This document shows positions 23,003 to 33,816 of a stretch of 64,000 nucleotides of DNA, one piece after another. The position numbers were made by a program, and so were the translations under genes. The DNA is taken from contig JALGPY010000010.1 in NCBI GenBank assembly GCA_023055425.1, positions 54,101,665-54,165,664 on the forward strand. Direction: 5' to 3'. The notes under the pieces were generated by a model, which saw nothing but the letters and a program-made list of their open reading frames with translations, did no database searches and was not told the DNA's origin. Every line of letters starts with the position of its first letter. The stretch's first letter is position 1. The DNA comes from Linanthus parryae. Its lineage: Eukaryota > Streptophyta > Magnoliopsida > Ericales > Polemoniaceae.

Positions 23003-24836
23003 CTAAGTGTGGGATTTGGATTCATATTCAGGATCAACCATGTTAGGTGGCCCAACCCCTTTAGGAACCCAAATCTGCTTAACTTGTCCCTTGAGTTGAA
23101 AAGGAAAAGTGTCCCTCATTGTATAAGGGTCTCTTCTTCTAAAAGGACAAGTCATCTTAACATGATCAGTTTTGCAGCAGTAATGACATGTAGGAGAAGT
23201 TTTATTTCCAGCTTTCACAAATCTGGTATTGTTTCTTCTTGGAAAGTTTGGATTGAATCCAATACCAGCTTTGTGAACAGACTGTGAACTTCCTCCAAGA
23301 ATCAAGTTCAACTTTTGTTCTGATCCAGCAAGCTTGACTTTGACCAATTCAGATTCTTGAAGTTTCTCAGTAAGAGTAATATTTTGTTTCTCTAATTCAT
23401 TAACCTGATGTCTTAGATTAACAAGGTTGTTACTCACTGAGGAGTTTTCAGTGACTACTTCCTTGACTTGTGTTTTCAAGGCTTTAAAACTGGTTTTCAA
23501 GGCCTAGAAATCACTACCAGTTTTCTTCTAAGAGATTTCAAGATTCTGATTTGGTAAAACAAGTTGTAAGTTTTCTTTTGCTTGCTCATGAACTTTTTCT
23601 TTCAAAAGTCTGATCTCTTTCAGATAATCTTCCTCATTTAAAAGCATTGTTCTGAGATATTCTGAAAGAGCTTATTTTGGTTTTGAAATTAGAAAATTCA
23701 CCATTACCTCAAAGTTCTTTTCTGAAATTTCATCATGCTTGGCCATGAATCATAGATTGGCATGTTCTTCCTCAGACTCAGATTCACTAGGCTACCTGAA
23801 TCACTCCATGAAGCTATCCTGGCTTTCTTTCTTCTCTCATGATCTTTCTTTTGAAAGATCTTGATTTTCTTATGTGGAAAATCTCTTATCAAGTGTCCTG
23901 CATCACCACATTCAAAGCAGCTCATCACTTTTGATTTTTTTTGTGAGGAGGACTTTCCTTTGTATTCCTTGCTGCTGGATGATCTATGCCTTTCTCTGTT
24001 GAAATCTTTGTTTCCAAAGTTTTTCTTCATTTTGAGAATCCTTGTCAAGGCTTTGGAAATTAAGGCAATTGGATCTTCATCATAGCCATCCTCAGTTTCA
24101 AGGCTTTGTGTTCTCTCATTCTCTTTGGATTTGAGGGCTAAGTTCTTGACACTATCTGGGAGTTCTCCATCAACTTCATTCATAGATATCTCATGTGTTA
24201 GGAGCTTCTATTGTAGGTCATCAAGTTGTAAAGTTGAGAGATTCTGAGCTTCTCCAATGGCTGTGGTCTTTGGTTCCCATTTTGCTTTTGGAAGACTTCT
24301 AAGAATCTTCCTCACCTTTTCTTCATTGGAAAAATGTTTTCCCATTGAGTCAAGGTTATTAATAATATCAGTGAATCTCTTGAACATGTCTCTGATAGAC
24401 TCATTTGCATTCATCTTGAACAGCTCATATTGTCTAAGATAAATGTTGATCTTGGTTTGCTTGACTTGACTGGTTCCTTCAAAGGTAACCACAAGTTTAT
24501 CCCTGATTTATTTAGCAGTTGTGCATCCATAGATCCTGTTGAATTCATCTGTACTCAAAGCACAATACAAAATGTTAATAGCCTTGTAGGTCTTAGAAAA
24601 TTGCTCTAATCCAGAAGAGGAGAGTGAGTCTTCTGTTTTGGGAGTTTTGATCCCATCTTTCTCTGTGTAGAAAGTATGAGGTCCATTTTGGATAATGGTC
24701 CAAAGCTCTAGATCTTAATCAATAATGAAAATTTTCATAAGAGCTTTCCAGTGAGCAAAATTTTCTCCACATAATAGAGGAGGTCTGTTAGCATATCTTC
24801 CCTGTGAGAAACCACCATCACATATAGTACTCAAGA
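23003..24836 (-). pseudogene. gag: gag of N1, first copy, broken
   Basis: The gag start codon is lost (TTG at about 24834). Open blocks remain at 24492-24208 and 24183-23704 (UBN2-type domain, CCHC knuckle beginning CFECG) and 23500-23003 (coiled-coil region, then a second CCHC knuckle, CHYCCKTDHVKMTC). The long Gag with a coiled coil between two knuckles fits the SIRE-like assignment. The region links directly to protease at 22971. Confidence 0.85.
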
Positions 24837-24870
24837 TCACCAGATGGTTAAATCTTATACAGTGATACAA

Positions 24871-24882
24871 GCTCTGACACCA
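24871..24882 (-). other. Primer-binding site of N1
   Basis: Minus strand TGGTGTCAGAGC, a one-base variant of the tRNA-Met site, lies just after the shortened 5' LTR. Confidence 0.8.
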
Positions 24883-24884
24883 AT

Positions 24885-25577
24885 TGAAAGTGTGAGTATG
24901 CAGATGTATAAGCAGCTAAGATACTCTAAAAGGGTGGGGGGTTGAATAGAGTATGCCAACTTTTTTCAAAACTTGATAGGAAGATGAACACTTGTGCAAA
25001 CAATGAAGTTAAAGGCCTTGAAAGCTAGTTCAAGCCTTTGAAGATGATGCAGAAAGTACAGAGCAAGTATGCCTTTTTCAATGCCTTGAAAATAAGTTCA
25101 AAACGGTTGGATGATCACAATCTTCAGAGATTTTGTTGTAATATTTCATTTAAACACCATGAGAAGCTGTCATATCCGTCTGATTGATCACAGGATCAAA
25201 GTGTCCAACTATTTCCAAGTCTGCAGCAATTCAGTTTAGGAAACAATACTGCAAAACTTAGAAACAAGATTTCCTTCATTATCATGGTCAAACAGATGAT
25301 ATCTTATGATCAAAAAATGTTAGAACAATTTTTCTTTCATCATCTAATAACAAAGAATCAAGCATATGAGAGAGAGAGAGAGAGTAAATCAACTCAGAGA
25401 GTTTGCAGAAAACTCCCCCTAAGAGTGTGCATACAGGTTAAGCAGTTTCAAGTCTGTGAATCCATTTTCAAGGCCTTGAAAATAGCAAGCCTATGAGACT
25501 GATTCAAGGCTTTGAAAGCTGGTTCAAGGCCTTGAAATAGCCAAGCTATTTCAAGTCTTGCACAACCTGATCTTTCA
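24885..25577 (-). repeat. 5' LTR of N1, internally deleted
   Basis: It matches both ends of the 15981-17282 LTR but lacks about 600 bp in the middle; the join is near 25102. It ends CTTTCA next to the GGCAT duplication. It carries exact CAAGGCCTTG palindromes at 25469 and 25525. Confidence 0.88.
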
Positions 25578-26777
25578 GGCATAAACGCTATGAGGTGTCC
25601 AAAGCATTATTTAAGAGTAGTCTCGCAGAAGGGAATCCAGTAGGGCCTCATGTACTTCGAATGATTGGGTACATTGAGAACCTTGAGAGACTGGGATTCC
25701 CACTTGGCCAAGATTTGGCAACTGATCTTGTCTTGCAATCGTTTCCTGACAGTTATAATCAGTTCATCATGAACTATAATATGAACGAGATCAGTAAGAC
25801 TCTGCCAGACTTGTTGAACATGCTAAAGACAGCTGAACAGAGCGTCAACAAAGGCAAGGGCAAGGCCATAATGATGGTGCATAAGAATAAGGGCAAAGGA
25901 GTTGCCTCTACTTTAAAAGGAAAGCGCAAGAAAGTTGCAAATTCCAAGCAAGCCCTAAAGCCTAGTGGAGGCGTGGCTAAAGGTGAATGTCACTACTGCA
26001 GCCAGCCAGGTCACTGGAGGAGGAATTGCCCTAAATATCTTGAGGATAAGAAGCTTGGAATAGTGATTCTACCACCACCAGGTATTTATGTTATAGACGT
26101 CAATCTTTCTATTTCTTCATCTTGGGTATTGGATACTGGATGTGGTTCTCACATTTTTTGAAACGTGCAGGATTTGAAAAGAAGTAGAAGATTGACTAAA
26201 GGGGAGATAGATTTGCGCGTCGAGAATGGAGCAAGAGTTGCTGCATTAGCTGTAGGCGTTTATGAGCTATCTTTGCCTTCTGGATTTAATTAAGAATTAG
26301 ACAATTGATTTTATGTGCCTGCTATGAGCAGAAACATTATTTCCATTTCTTGTTTGGACGAGAAGGGTTTTTTCTATCTCAATAAAGGACAAATGTTGCT
26401 CCATTTATTTTGATAGTATGCACTATTGTAGTGCGCATTTGTCTAATGGATTGTATATCCTTGATCTAAATAGTCAATCTATAACATATATACTAAAAGG
26501 ATTAAAACTAAGAATTTAAATCCAACATATCTATGGCACTGTCGTTTAGGCCATATAAACGAGAAACGCATATCTAGACTCCATAAGGATGGACTTATAG
26601 ACTCATTTGATTTGGAATCATATGAGACATGTGAATCTTGTTTATTAGGAAAAATGACAAAGTCCCCTTTCAATAAGAAAGGTGAGAGGACTAGTGAGTT
26701 ATTGGCACTCATACATACTGATGTGTGTGGGCCGTTCTCCACGCTGCCAGAGGTGGTTACACCTACTTCATTACGTT
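25578..26777 (+). pseudogene. gag-pol: gag end, protease and integrase start of element 2
   Basis: After the GGCAT duplication the gag frame resumes in phase at 25583 and stays open to a TGA at 26159-26161. It includes an intact CCHC knuckle beginning CHYCSQPGHW and the protease motif DTGCGSH. The TGA replaces a CGA codon in the protease. Further stops and a frameshift follow. The HHCC zinc-finger region (near 26535-26655) and integrase start are readable until N2 cuts the sequence at 26777. Confidence 0.85.
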
Positions 26778-28273
26778 TGTTGACTCGAAGACCCTTGAGT
26801 CTGTTTTGAGAAGTAATTGTTTTGAGTTATGAAAGACAAATACAAAGACAAAACATTTCAGATACTCCATGGCCTTGAGATACTGACAGAGCTTCAAAGC
26901 CTTGAGAGTTGTTCTGCTAAATGTTCTAACAATCTTGTGTTGCAGATTGACTACCTGCTTATATAGATCAGAGATTTGCTGCATATACTCATGTTTTACA
27001 TTGTCTACATATCTAACACAATTGCAGATGACCTGATCAGGGAGAATCAAAGTTTTATGGACTTAACTTTGACAGATTGTGAAGCATGTTCAGAGCTTCA
27101 AGGCCTTGAGATGTGCCTTGAGCTGCTGACAGTTTTACAAAACTAATTTGATTCTTTCTTGCAGGGTTTGATCCTTATTATTGTGATTGTTTAATGATTT
27201 CTAAGAGTCTAAAACTGGTTTATCATGAATTATATGTGTCAGAAGATAATCAGATTATTGTTCTAATATTTTATCCAGTTTTTATCAGAAACTGGAAAAC
27301 CAAACAATCTTAGTACTGCTATATTTCTGGATTTTGTTGTTGCTATGTTTTAATGTTGTTGCAGGTTCGTTAGACGTGCAAATACAATCTCAACAAACTC
27401 CAATGGATATCTACTCAGATTTGTTTGAATTGTAGTTGAAAACAGAAGGAGGATTTGTAGGAACTGAGATCCTAAAATCTCTCATTCAGTTGCAGTGGGT
27501 GGATAAAGAGACTGGTTTGAATTTTGAAATAGAAGAGGCTTGCAGAATATTGAGAGAAGTGTGTGAAAAAATTCGTGGGAGATCATTCATTCAAACACAC
27601 AGGGATTCAAGATTCAATTCCAGATTAAAGAAGATCAATCATTCCAGTTTCCAGAAGAACACATCCAGGCTTCACTAGCTTATTCTTCTACTATGTTCTT
27701 CACTTGTTTTGTAATCTTCTTATCTTTTGTATATCTATAACCTCACTAAACCTAGTGGTTGGTTTTTCAAGTGAACAACAAGAGGTTCTTGTTAGCTCAA
27801 CAGTTAGTAGCTGAAACTAGATAGGTTTGGAACCACAAGCTGTATAGGTGTAAGGGAAATCACTTAGGCTTGAAGATCTAGGGCTGTTTCTGTGTGAGTA
27901 ATAAGAAGTGTTTGCCCAATCCTGGTGGGATTAGATCCCTCAGGCAGAGATTAGGTCCATTGGGACTGAAATCTGTAAATTGCTTTGTGTTCTTTACTTT
28001 ACAGTTTTGCTATCTTCTGTTGCACACAACTCAAATCAAACTAGGGTTTATAAGGTGTTTAGAACTGGTAATAGTTCATGGCCTTGAAGCTTTCTATTCT
28101 GCCTTTGAAAGTTTTTGACAGTTTTCTAAAATCTCAAGGCCTTGAGATTTGAGTTTCTCACAAAGAAAATTAGTTTAAATCTGAGTTTTGCAAAAAGTTT
28201 CCATACTCTATTCAACCCCCCCCCCCTTCTAGAGTATTTAGGTCTTGTATTTAGTCTACATTACACACTTTCA
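26778..28273 (+). repeat. 5' LTR of N2
   Basis: 1496 bp, TGTTGACTC to CACTTTCA. It contains two exact CAAGGCCTTG words (27099, 28135), an 80-codon ORF (27436-27678) and, near its end, a run of C residues at about 28217-28228 framed by ATACTCTA and TAGAGTAT. Confidence 0.93.
27436..27678 (+). other. 80-codon ORF inside the N2 5' LTR
   Basis: This frame (MKTEGGFVGTEILKSLIQLQ at its start) is also open in the 3' LTR at 36657-36899 with about seven amino-acid changes. Preservation in both LTRs shows only that it was present at insertion. An upstream TTGTTGCAG word looks like a splice acceptor. Function unknown; it may be chance. Confidence 0.3.
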
Positions 28274-28275
28274 AT

Positions 28276-28287
28276 TGGTATCAGAGC
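28276..28287 (+). other. Primer-binding site (initiator tRNA-Met) of N2
   Basis: TGGTATCAGAGC lies two bases after the LTR end. Confidence 0.93.
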
Positions 28288-28323
28288 TTGGGTCACTGAT
28301 ATAGATCTAACAATCTTGTGACT

Positions 28324-30150
28324 ATGAGTAATGTAGGAGATGGTGGATTCTCACAAGGAAGGGCAGCCAACAGACCTCCATTTTCTGTGGTGATAACTTC
28401 ATGCACTAGAAGGCATTGATGAAGATGTTCATCATAGATCAAGACATGGAACTGTGGTCAATAGTTTAGAATGGTCCTCATGAGTACTACACTACTATTG
28501 ATGGAGTATGATGTATCAAGTCTGAGGAAAACATCTCAGTTACTAAACTGGAAAAGGTATCAAAAAATTACAAGGCTATGAATTTGTTATAATGTGCTCT
28601 TAATGCAGATGAGTTCAACAGAGTGTCCAATTGAAAGAGTGTCAAAGAAGTATGGGATAAACTGGTTGTGACATATGAAGGAACTAGCCAGGTTAAGAAG
28701 ACCAAAATCAACATACTTCTGAGGCAATATGAGTTGTTCAAAATGAACTCAGATGAGACCATCAAGGAGATGTTCAAAAGATTCACTGATGTGGTGAATA
28801 ATCTAGAGTCATTGGTAAAGAAGTTCTCAAATGAAGAAAAAGTCAGGAAAATTCTGAGAAGCTTGCCAAAAGCCAAGTTGGAGCCAAAGACAACAGCCAT
28901 TGGGGAAGTTCAGGATTTAAGTCTTCTTCAGCTAGATGATCTAAAAGGAAAGCTGCTCACTCATGAAATGTGTATGAAGGATGTAGAAGGTGATCTGAGT
29001 GAAAACATCAGGAACTTAGCAATCAAGGCTAAGGACAATGAAAAATCTCAAAGCCTTGAGACTGAAGATGAGCATGATGATGAAGAGGCTTTAGCATTGA
29101 TCTCCAAGGCCTTGGCCAGGATTCTCAAGAAGAAAAGAAACTCTGGTAACAGGGACTACAACAGAGAGAGACCAAGACCTTCAGGAAGCAAAGATTACAA
29201 AGGTAAATCTTCATCACAGTCACATAAAACTAAAGTAATGGATTGTTTTGAGTGTGGTTATGCAGATCATTTAGTAAGGGACTGTCCACAAAAGAAGAAG
29301 AACAGGAACTTTCAGAAGAAAGATAGTGACAACAGAAGGAAGAAAGTCATGATGGCTTCCTGGAGTGATTATGATTCATCAAGTGACTCAGACACAGAAG
29401 AAGATCAAGCAAACTTGTGCTTCATGGCCAATGCATTATAAAGAAAAATCATCAAACAAACATATTGAAGAAATGGTAAAAAATCTTCTTGCTAGTCCTT
29501 CTGATGTACTTCCTGAAATTCTCAAGAGTATGTTTTTAAATGAGGAAAGTTATAGGAACGAGATCTCTTCTTTAAAGATTAAGATTCATGAGCAGGTAAA
29601 AGAAAACATGGAACTTGTTTTTACCAAAAAAACTGTAGAAGTTTCTAAGACAAAAATTGAAAAGGACTTCAAGGCCTTGGATAGCAGGTTCAAAGCCTTG
29701 AAGGCACAGATAAAAGAAATTGTTGATCAAAACACTCTTTTAACTTAAAGATATGCTGATCTAAAGACTCATTTTGAGGATTTAGAACAACAAATCTGTT
29801 TTTTGACTGAGAAACTTCAAGAGTCTAAGAAGTTCCTAGCTAGTTTTACAGGATCAGAACATAATCTAAATCTCATTCTTGGAGGAAGTCTGAAATCAAT
29901 GCATAAAAGCGGGATTGGCTATAATCCAATTTTCCAAAGAAAAGCCAAACTACTTTTGTCAAATCTGGTAGCAAAAATTCTCCAAAATGTCATTACTGTG
30001 GAAAAATTGGTCATGTCAGATTAACTTGTCCCTTCAGAAGATCATAACCACACATTATGAGGAATACTTATCCTTATCAGCTTAAGGGACAGGTTAGGCA
30101 GATTTGGGTTCCAAAAGGAATTAGACCACCAAACATGGCTGATTCTGAGT
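28324..30150 (+). pseudogene. gag: gag of N2, frameshifted
   Basis: It begins at ATG 28324 (MSNVGDGGFSQGR, matching N1). A frameshift within the first 30 codons and further stops follow. The longest open block, 28668-29441, holds a UBN2-type Gag domain and a first CCHC knuckle beginning CFECGYADH. A coiled-coil region (29440-29900) and a frame-shifted second knuckle near 29985-30030 follow. Copies of the CAAGGCCTTG word encode short KAL-type motifs here (29105, 29670). Confidence 0.85.
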
Positions 30151-30204
30151 ATGACTCAAAGTTCTGCACTTGGTTTAACAGCCCGTTGAGGCAATGATTT
30201 ACTT

Positions 30205-31362
30205 TTGCAAGATGTCACCAAGGCCTTGAAAGATCAGAAATGGATATTAGACAGTGGATGTTCCAGACATATGAGTGGAAAGAAATCTCTTTTTACTGAG
30301 CTTACAGAAAAATCTGGAGGAACAATCACACTTGGTGACAAAGAAAAATGCAATATTATTGGTATAGGTAGTATTGGTAATGGTTCTACTAACTCTATCT
30401 CTCATGTTTATCTGGTTGATGGACTTAGGTATAATTTGCTTAGTATCTCTCAGTTATGTGATAAAGGTTATAAAGCTATATTTGACAAGGAGAAATTTGT
30501 GGTGCAAGATGAGAAATCTGGTGATTGCATACTCACTTCTCCTAGATCATATAATCTATATGCTATGAGTACTAACAGTGTTGCAGATGACAAGCTAACA
30601 TGCCTCAAGGCCTTGAAGGAAGATTCAAAGCTTTGGCACAGAAAGCTTGGGCATATTAGCATAAACACCTTGAATAAACTCATCTCAAAGGATTTGGTAA
30701 GAGGTTTACCATCACAGAAACTTTCAGATGATGATGTTTTCAAGGCATGTGTACAAGGTAAGCAAACCAGAAGCTCATTCAAGCCAAAGAGCTTTGTAAG
30801 TACTTCTAGACCCTTAGAACTATTGCATATGGAATTGTGTGGTCCTATGAGAGTTCATACCCCAAAAGGTAAGAGGTATATTCTTGTTATAATAGATGAT
30901 TATTCTAGATTTACTTGGGTGATGTTTATTAGAGACAAAACTGAAGCTTTATCTGAATTTTCTAGATTGTGCAAAGAGCTTCAAACTTTGAAAAATTTGC
31001 CTGTTGCATCCAGTAGAAGTGATCATGGTAGGGAGTTTGATCAACTTAACTTTGATTTGTTTTGTGAAAAGAATGGCATATCACACAACTTTTCTGCACC
31101 TAGAACTCCACAGCAAAATGGAGTAGTTGAAAGGAAAAATAGGACACTTGAGGATATGCCTAGAACCATGCTTCTCGAAAGTAATTTGCCAAAGTTCTTG
31201 TGGTCAGAAGCTGTTAATACTGCCAATTATGTGCTAAATAGATGCTTGATTATACCTATTTTGAAAAAGACCCCTTATGAACTGTTTAAATGTAGGAAGC
31301 CTACTGTTTCATATTTTAAATCTTTTGGTTGTATTTGTTTTGTGCATAATAATGGTTGGTAA
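30205..31362 (+). CDS. pol: Protease and integrase of N2, open 385-codon block
   Basis: This fragment of the Pol polyprotein carries the protease motif LDSGCSRHMSG with catalytic Asp near residue 16, the GAG-pre/HHCC region and an integrase core. Two likely inactivating changes are visible against N1: the first Cys of the zinc finger is Phe (VFKAC for MCKAC), and the first catalytic Asp of integrase is Glu (HMELCGP for HMDLCGP). The later RSDHGREF and VERKNR motifs remain. A frameshift near 31350 breaks the frame; the integrase C-terminal part continues at 31342-31564. Confidence 0.87.
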   Translation: MQDVTKALKDQKWILDSGCSRHMSGKKSLFTELTEKSGGTITLGDKEKCNIIGIGSIGNGSTNSISHVYLVDGLRYNLLSISQLCDKGYKAIFDKEKFVVQDEKSGDCILTSPRSYNLYAMSTNSVADDKLTCLKALKEDSKLWHRKLGHISINTLNKLISKDLVRGLPSQKLSDDDVFKACVQGKQTRSSFKPKSFVSTSRPLELLHMELCGPMRVHTPKGKRYILVIIDDYSRFTWVMFIRDKTEALSEFSRLCKELQTLKNLPVASSRSDHGREFDQLNFDLFCEKNGISHNFSAPRTPQQNGVVERKNRTLEDMPRTMLLESNLPKFLWSEAVNTANYVLNRCLIIPILKKTPYELFKCRKPTVSYFKSFGCICFVHNNGW

Positions 31363-32606
31363 GTTTGATGCTAGAAGTGATGAAGGTGTATTTCTTGGAT
31401 ATTCTCAAACTAGCAAAGCTTATAGAGTTTACAATATAAAAACCAAGATTGTGGAAGAGAGTATTCATGTGATTTTTGATGAAAGTACTAAGGATTCTCT
31501 GAGTGAAAGTTTTGCAGATCTAAATTTGAACAAGCATGAGTCTGATGATGATGCTATGAAATAGGACAAAGTCAAAACTAATGTGTAGGATCAATCAACA
31601 GAAACTCAAGGCCTTGAACCTTCTGCTGAACCAAAATCTCAAAGCCTTGAGACAGAAGCTGAAACTTTCTATGATGCTCCCTCTACTGTTTCAAGAACTC
31701 AAAGCCTTGAAGGAGAATATCCCTGGAGACCAAGGAAGAAGTTTAAGTACCTTGCAGATCATCCAGCTGACAATATCATTTCTGATCCATCAACTGGAAC
31801 TCAAACAAGAGGGTAGTTGAAGAACTTGTGTGCTTTTAGTGCATTTGTATCTTTGATTGAGCCTAAAAACACCAAGGAAGCACTAGAAGATGCAGAATGG
31901 ATCATTGCAATGCAGAGTAAGCTTAATGAGTTTGAAAGAAACAAGGTATGGAATCTGACTCCCAGACCTAAAGAGAAATCAGTGATTGGAACCAGATGAG
32001 TTTTCAGAAATAAGCTTGATGAGAATGGCAAAGTGGTAAGGAACAAAGCCAGACTGGTGGCACAGGGATATAATCAGGAAGAAGGTATAGATTATTAGGA
32101 GACTTTTGCTCCTGTTGCCAGGTTAGAAGCTATTAGAATACTTATTGCATTCGCATCTCACAATCACATAAAGCTTTATCTAATGGATGTCAAATGTGCT
32201 TTTCTGAATGGTTATTTACAAGAAGATGTTTTTGTAGCACAACCTCCTGGTTTTGAGGACGAAAACTTTCCTGATCATGTTTACAAACTAGACAAAGCTC
32301 TTTATGGGTTAAAATAAGCTCCAAGGGCTTGGTATGATAGACTTTCAAAATTTTTACTTGACAACAACTTCCAGAGAGGTCTAGTTGATAAAACTCTATT
32401 CATTAGACATCATGAAAGTGATTTGTTAGTACTTCAAATTTATGTGGATGATATTTTGTTGGTGCTACTAATGACGCTCTTTAAAAAGAGTTCTCTAGTC
32501 TCATGTCCATGGAGTTTGAGATGAGCTTAATGGGAGAACTGAATTTCTTTCTTGGACTACATATCTTACAAGTAAAGAAAGGAAAGGAAAGTATACCAAG
32601 GACTTA
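31342..32606 (+). pseudogene. pol: Integrase C-terminus and RT of N2
   Basis: The sequence continues in another frame with KFDARSDEGVFLGYS and a linker carrying three copies or near copies of the palindrome (31607 and near 31634 and 31695). The RT then follows with stops at 31997-31999, 32096-32098 and 32315-32317. YVDD is encoded at 32441-32452 and followed by a one-base deletion. RT cannot be made from this copy. Confidence 0.85.
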
Positions 32607-33380
32607 TTGAACAAGTACAATATGTCACAGTCCAAGGTGCTTAAAACCCCTATGAGTTCATCACTCTCATTAGACAAGGATTCAAATGGTAAGAGTGTGA
32701 ATCAAAAGGAATACAGAGGTATGATTGGATCACTTTTGTATTTAACTGCTAGCAGACCTGATATTATGTTGAGTGTCTGTATGTGTGCTAGATTTCAAGC
32801 AGATCCTAAGGAAAGTCATTTAACTGCAGTCAAAAGAATTTTTAGATATTTGAATGGAACCAGAGACTTGGGGCTTTGGTATCCAAGGAGATCTAATTTT
32901 ATGTTGAGTGGCTATTCAGATGCAGATTTTGCAGGATATAAAGTCGACAGGAAGAGTACTTCTGGGTATTGCCAGTTTCTTGGATGTTCATTGATCAGTT
33001 GGCATTCTAAAAAGCAAAATTATGTAGCATTATCAACTGCAGAAGCTGAATACTTTGCAGCTGGAGCTTGCTGTTCACAAGTATTATGGATTGCTCAGCA
33101 ACTTAGAGATCTTGGCTATAATTTTATAATTGTGCCTATTCATTGTGACAATACAAGTGCTATCTCAATCTCTAAGAATCCAGTCCAGCACTCAAGAAAC
33201 AAGCACATAGATGTGAGACATCACTTCCTTAGAGATCATGCAGAACAAGGTGATGGTGTTTTAACTTTTATTTCTACTTCAATGCAGATTGCTGATATTT
33301 TCACTAAACCTTTGCCAGATGATAGGTTTTCACTCCGAAGGCTTGAATTGGGGATGTTAAACAAGGATGCATTGGTTTAG
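32607..33380 (+). CDS. pol: RNase H domain of N2, intact 257-codon block
   Basis: This open frame covers the RT end and RNase H: YRGMIGSLLYLT, SDADFAGYKVDR, STAEAEYFAAG, HCDNTSAI and a C-terminal FTKPL block, ending LNKDALV. The RNase H acidic residues are present. It is the C-terminus of the polyprotein, not a separate gene; the ATG at 32607 is internal to the family alignment. GGGGGAG follows the stop. Confidence 0.85.
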   Translation: MNKYNMSQSKVLKTPMSSSLSLDKDSNGKSVNQKEYRGMIGSLLYLTASRPDIMLSVCMCARFQADPKESHLTAVKRIFRYLNGTRDLGLWYPRRSNFMLSGYSDADFAGYKVDRKSTSGYCQFLGCSLISWHSKKQNYVALSTAEAEYFAAGACCSQVLWIAQQLRDLGYNFIIVPIHCDNTSAISISKNPVQHSRNKHIDVRHHFLRDHAEQGDGVLTFISTSMQIADIFTKPLPDDRFSLRRLELGMLNKDALV

Positions 33381-33816
33381 GGGGAGTATTGGTACTTACA
33401 TGTGTTTATGTGTTGGAATCTCAAAGCCTTGAGATTATACTTTCCAAAGCCTTGAAAGTATAGCTCAAAGCTTTGAAGTTTCTCAAACTGCAGAAAATCT
33501 CAAGGCCTTGAGATTGTTCTCCAGGTCTTGAAACATCTGTTTTTTTTTAAATGGATCATCAAATATTATATCTTATCTCTTTAGATAACTGTATAATATT
33601 TGAATTACTTAGAGAATTTTCTAAAATATCCAAAAATATTTTTTCAAGATCCTTTTTGCATGTTTTTAGTAGAGTCCTTTTATGACTCATCCTCTTTCAA
33701 CTACTTAAGCTGAAAGTCAGGGCTTATTCTTCTTCATTCTCTCTCAATTCTCTACGTCTCTCTACTCTCTCTAAATTTCTCTCAATCTCATTCCCTTCTC
33801 AAACCCTAAACCTACA
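33381..33816 (+). other. Spacer between pol and extra ORF of N2
   Basis: This non-coding spacer is dense in the palindrome family: one exact copy at 33501 and about four one-mismatch copies between 33420 and 33540. An AT-rich stretch and a CT-rich leader (33730-33810) directly before the extra ORF follow. No TATA box is obvious to me, so how the ORF is expressed is unclear. Confidence 0.5.

Larger units (their letters stand above)
14731..25577 (-). mobile_element. N1: SIRE/Maximus-like Copia element, rearranged, three LTR pieces
   Basis: This 10.8-kb insertion is read on the minus strand. It is flanked by an exact 5-bp duplication, GGCAT (14726-14730 and 25578-25582). In minus order: a shortened 5' LTR (25577-24885), PBS, gag, protease-integrase, RT-RNase H, an extra ORF, PPT, a full LTR (17282-15981), a second PBS, a second gag copy, and the last about 68 bp of a third LTR (14798-14731). 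That layout fits recombination between LTRs followed by a deletion. The long Gag with a coiled coil and the extra ORF after pol suggest the SIRE/Maximus lineage. All coding parts carry lesions. Confidence 0.9.
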
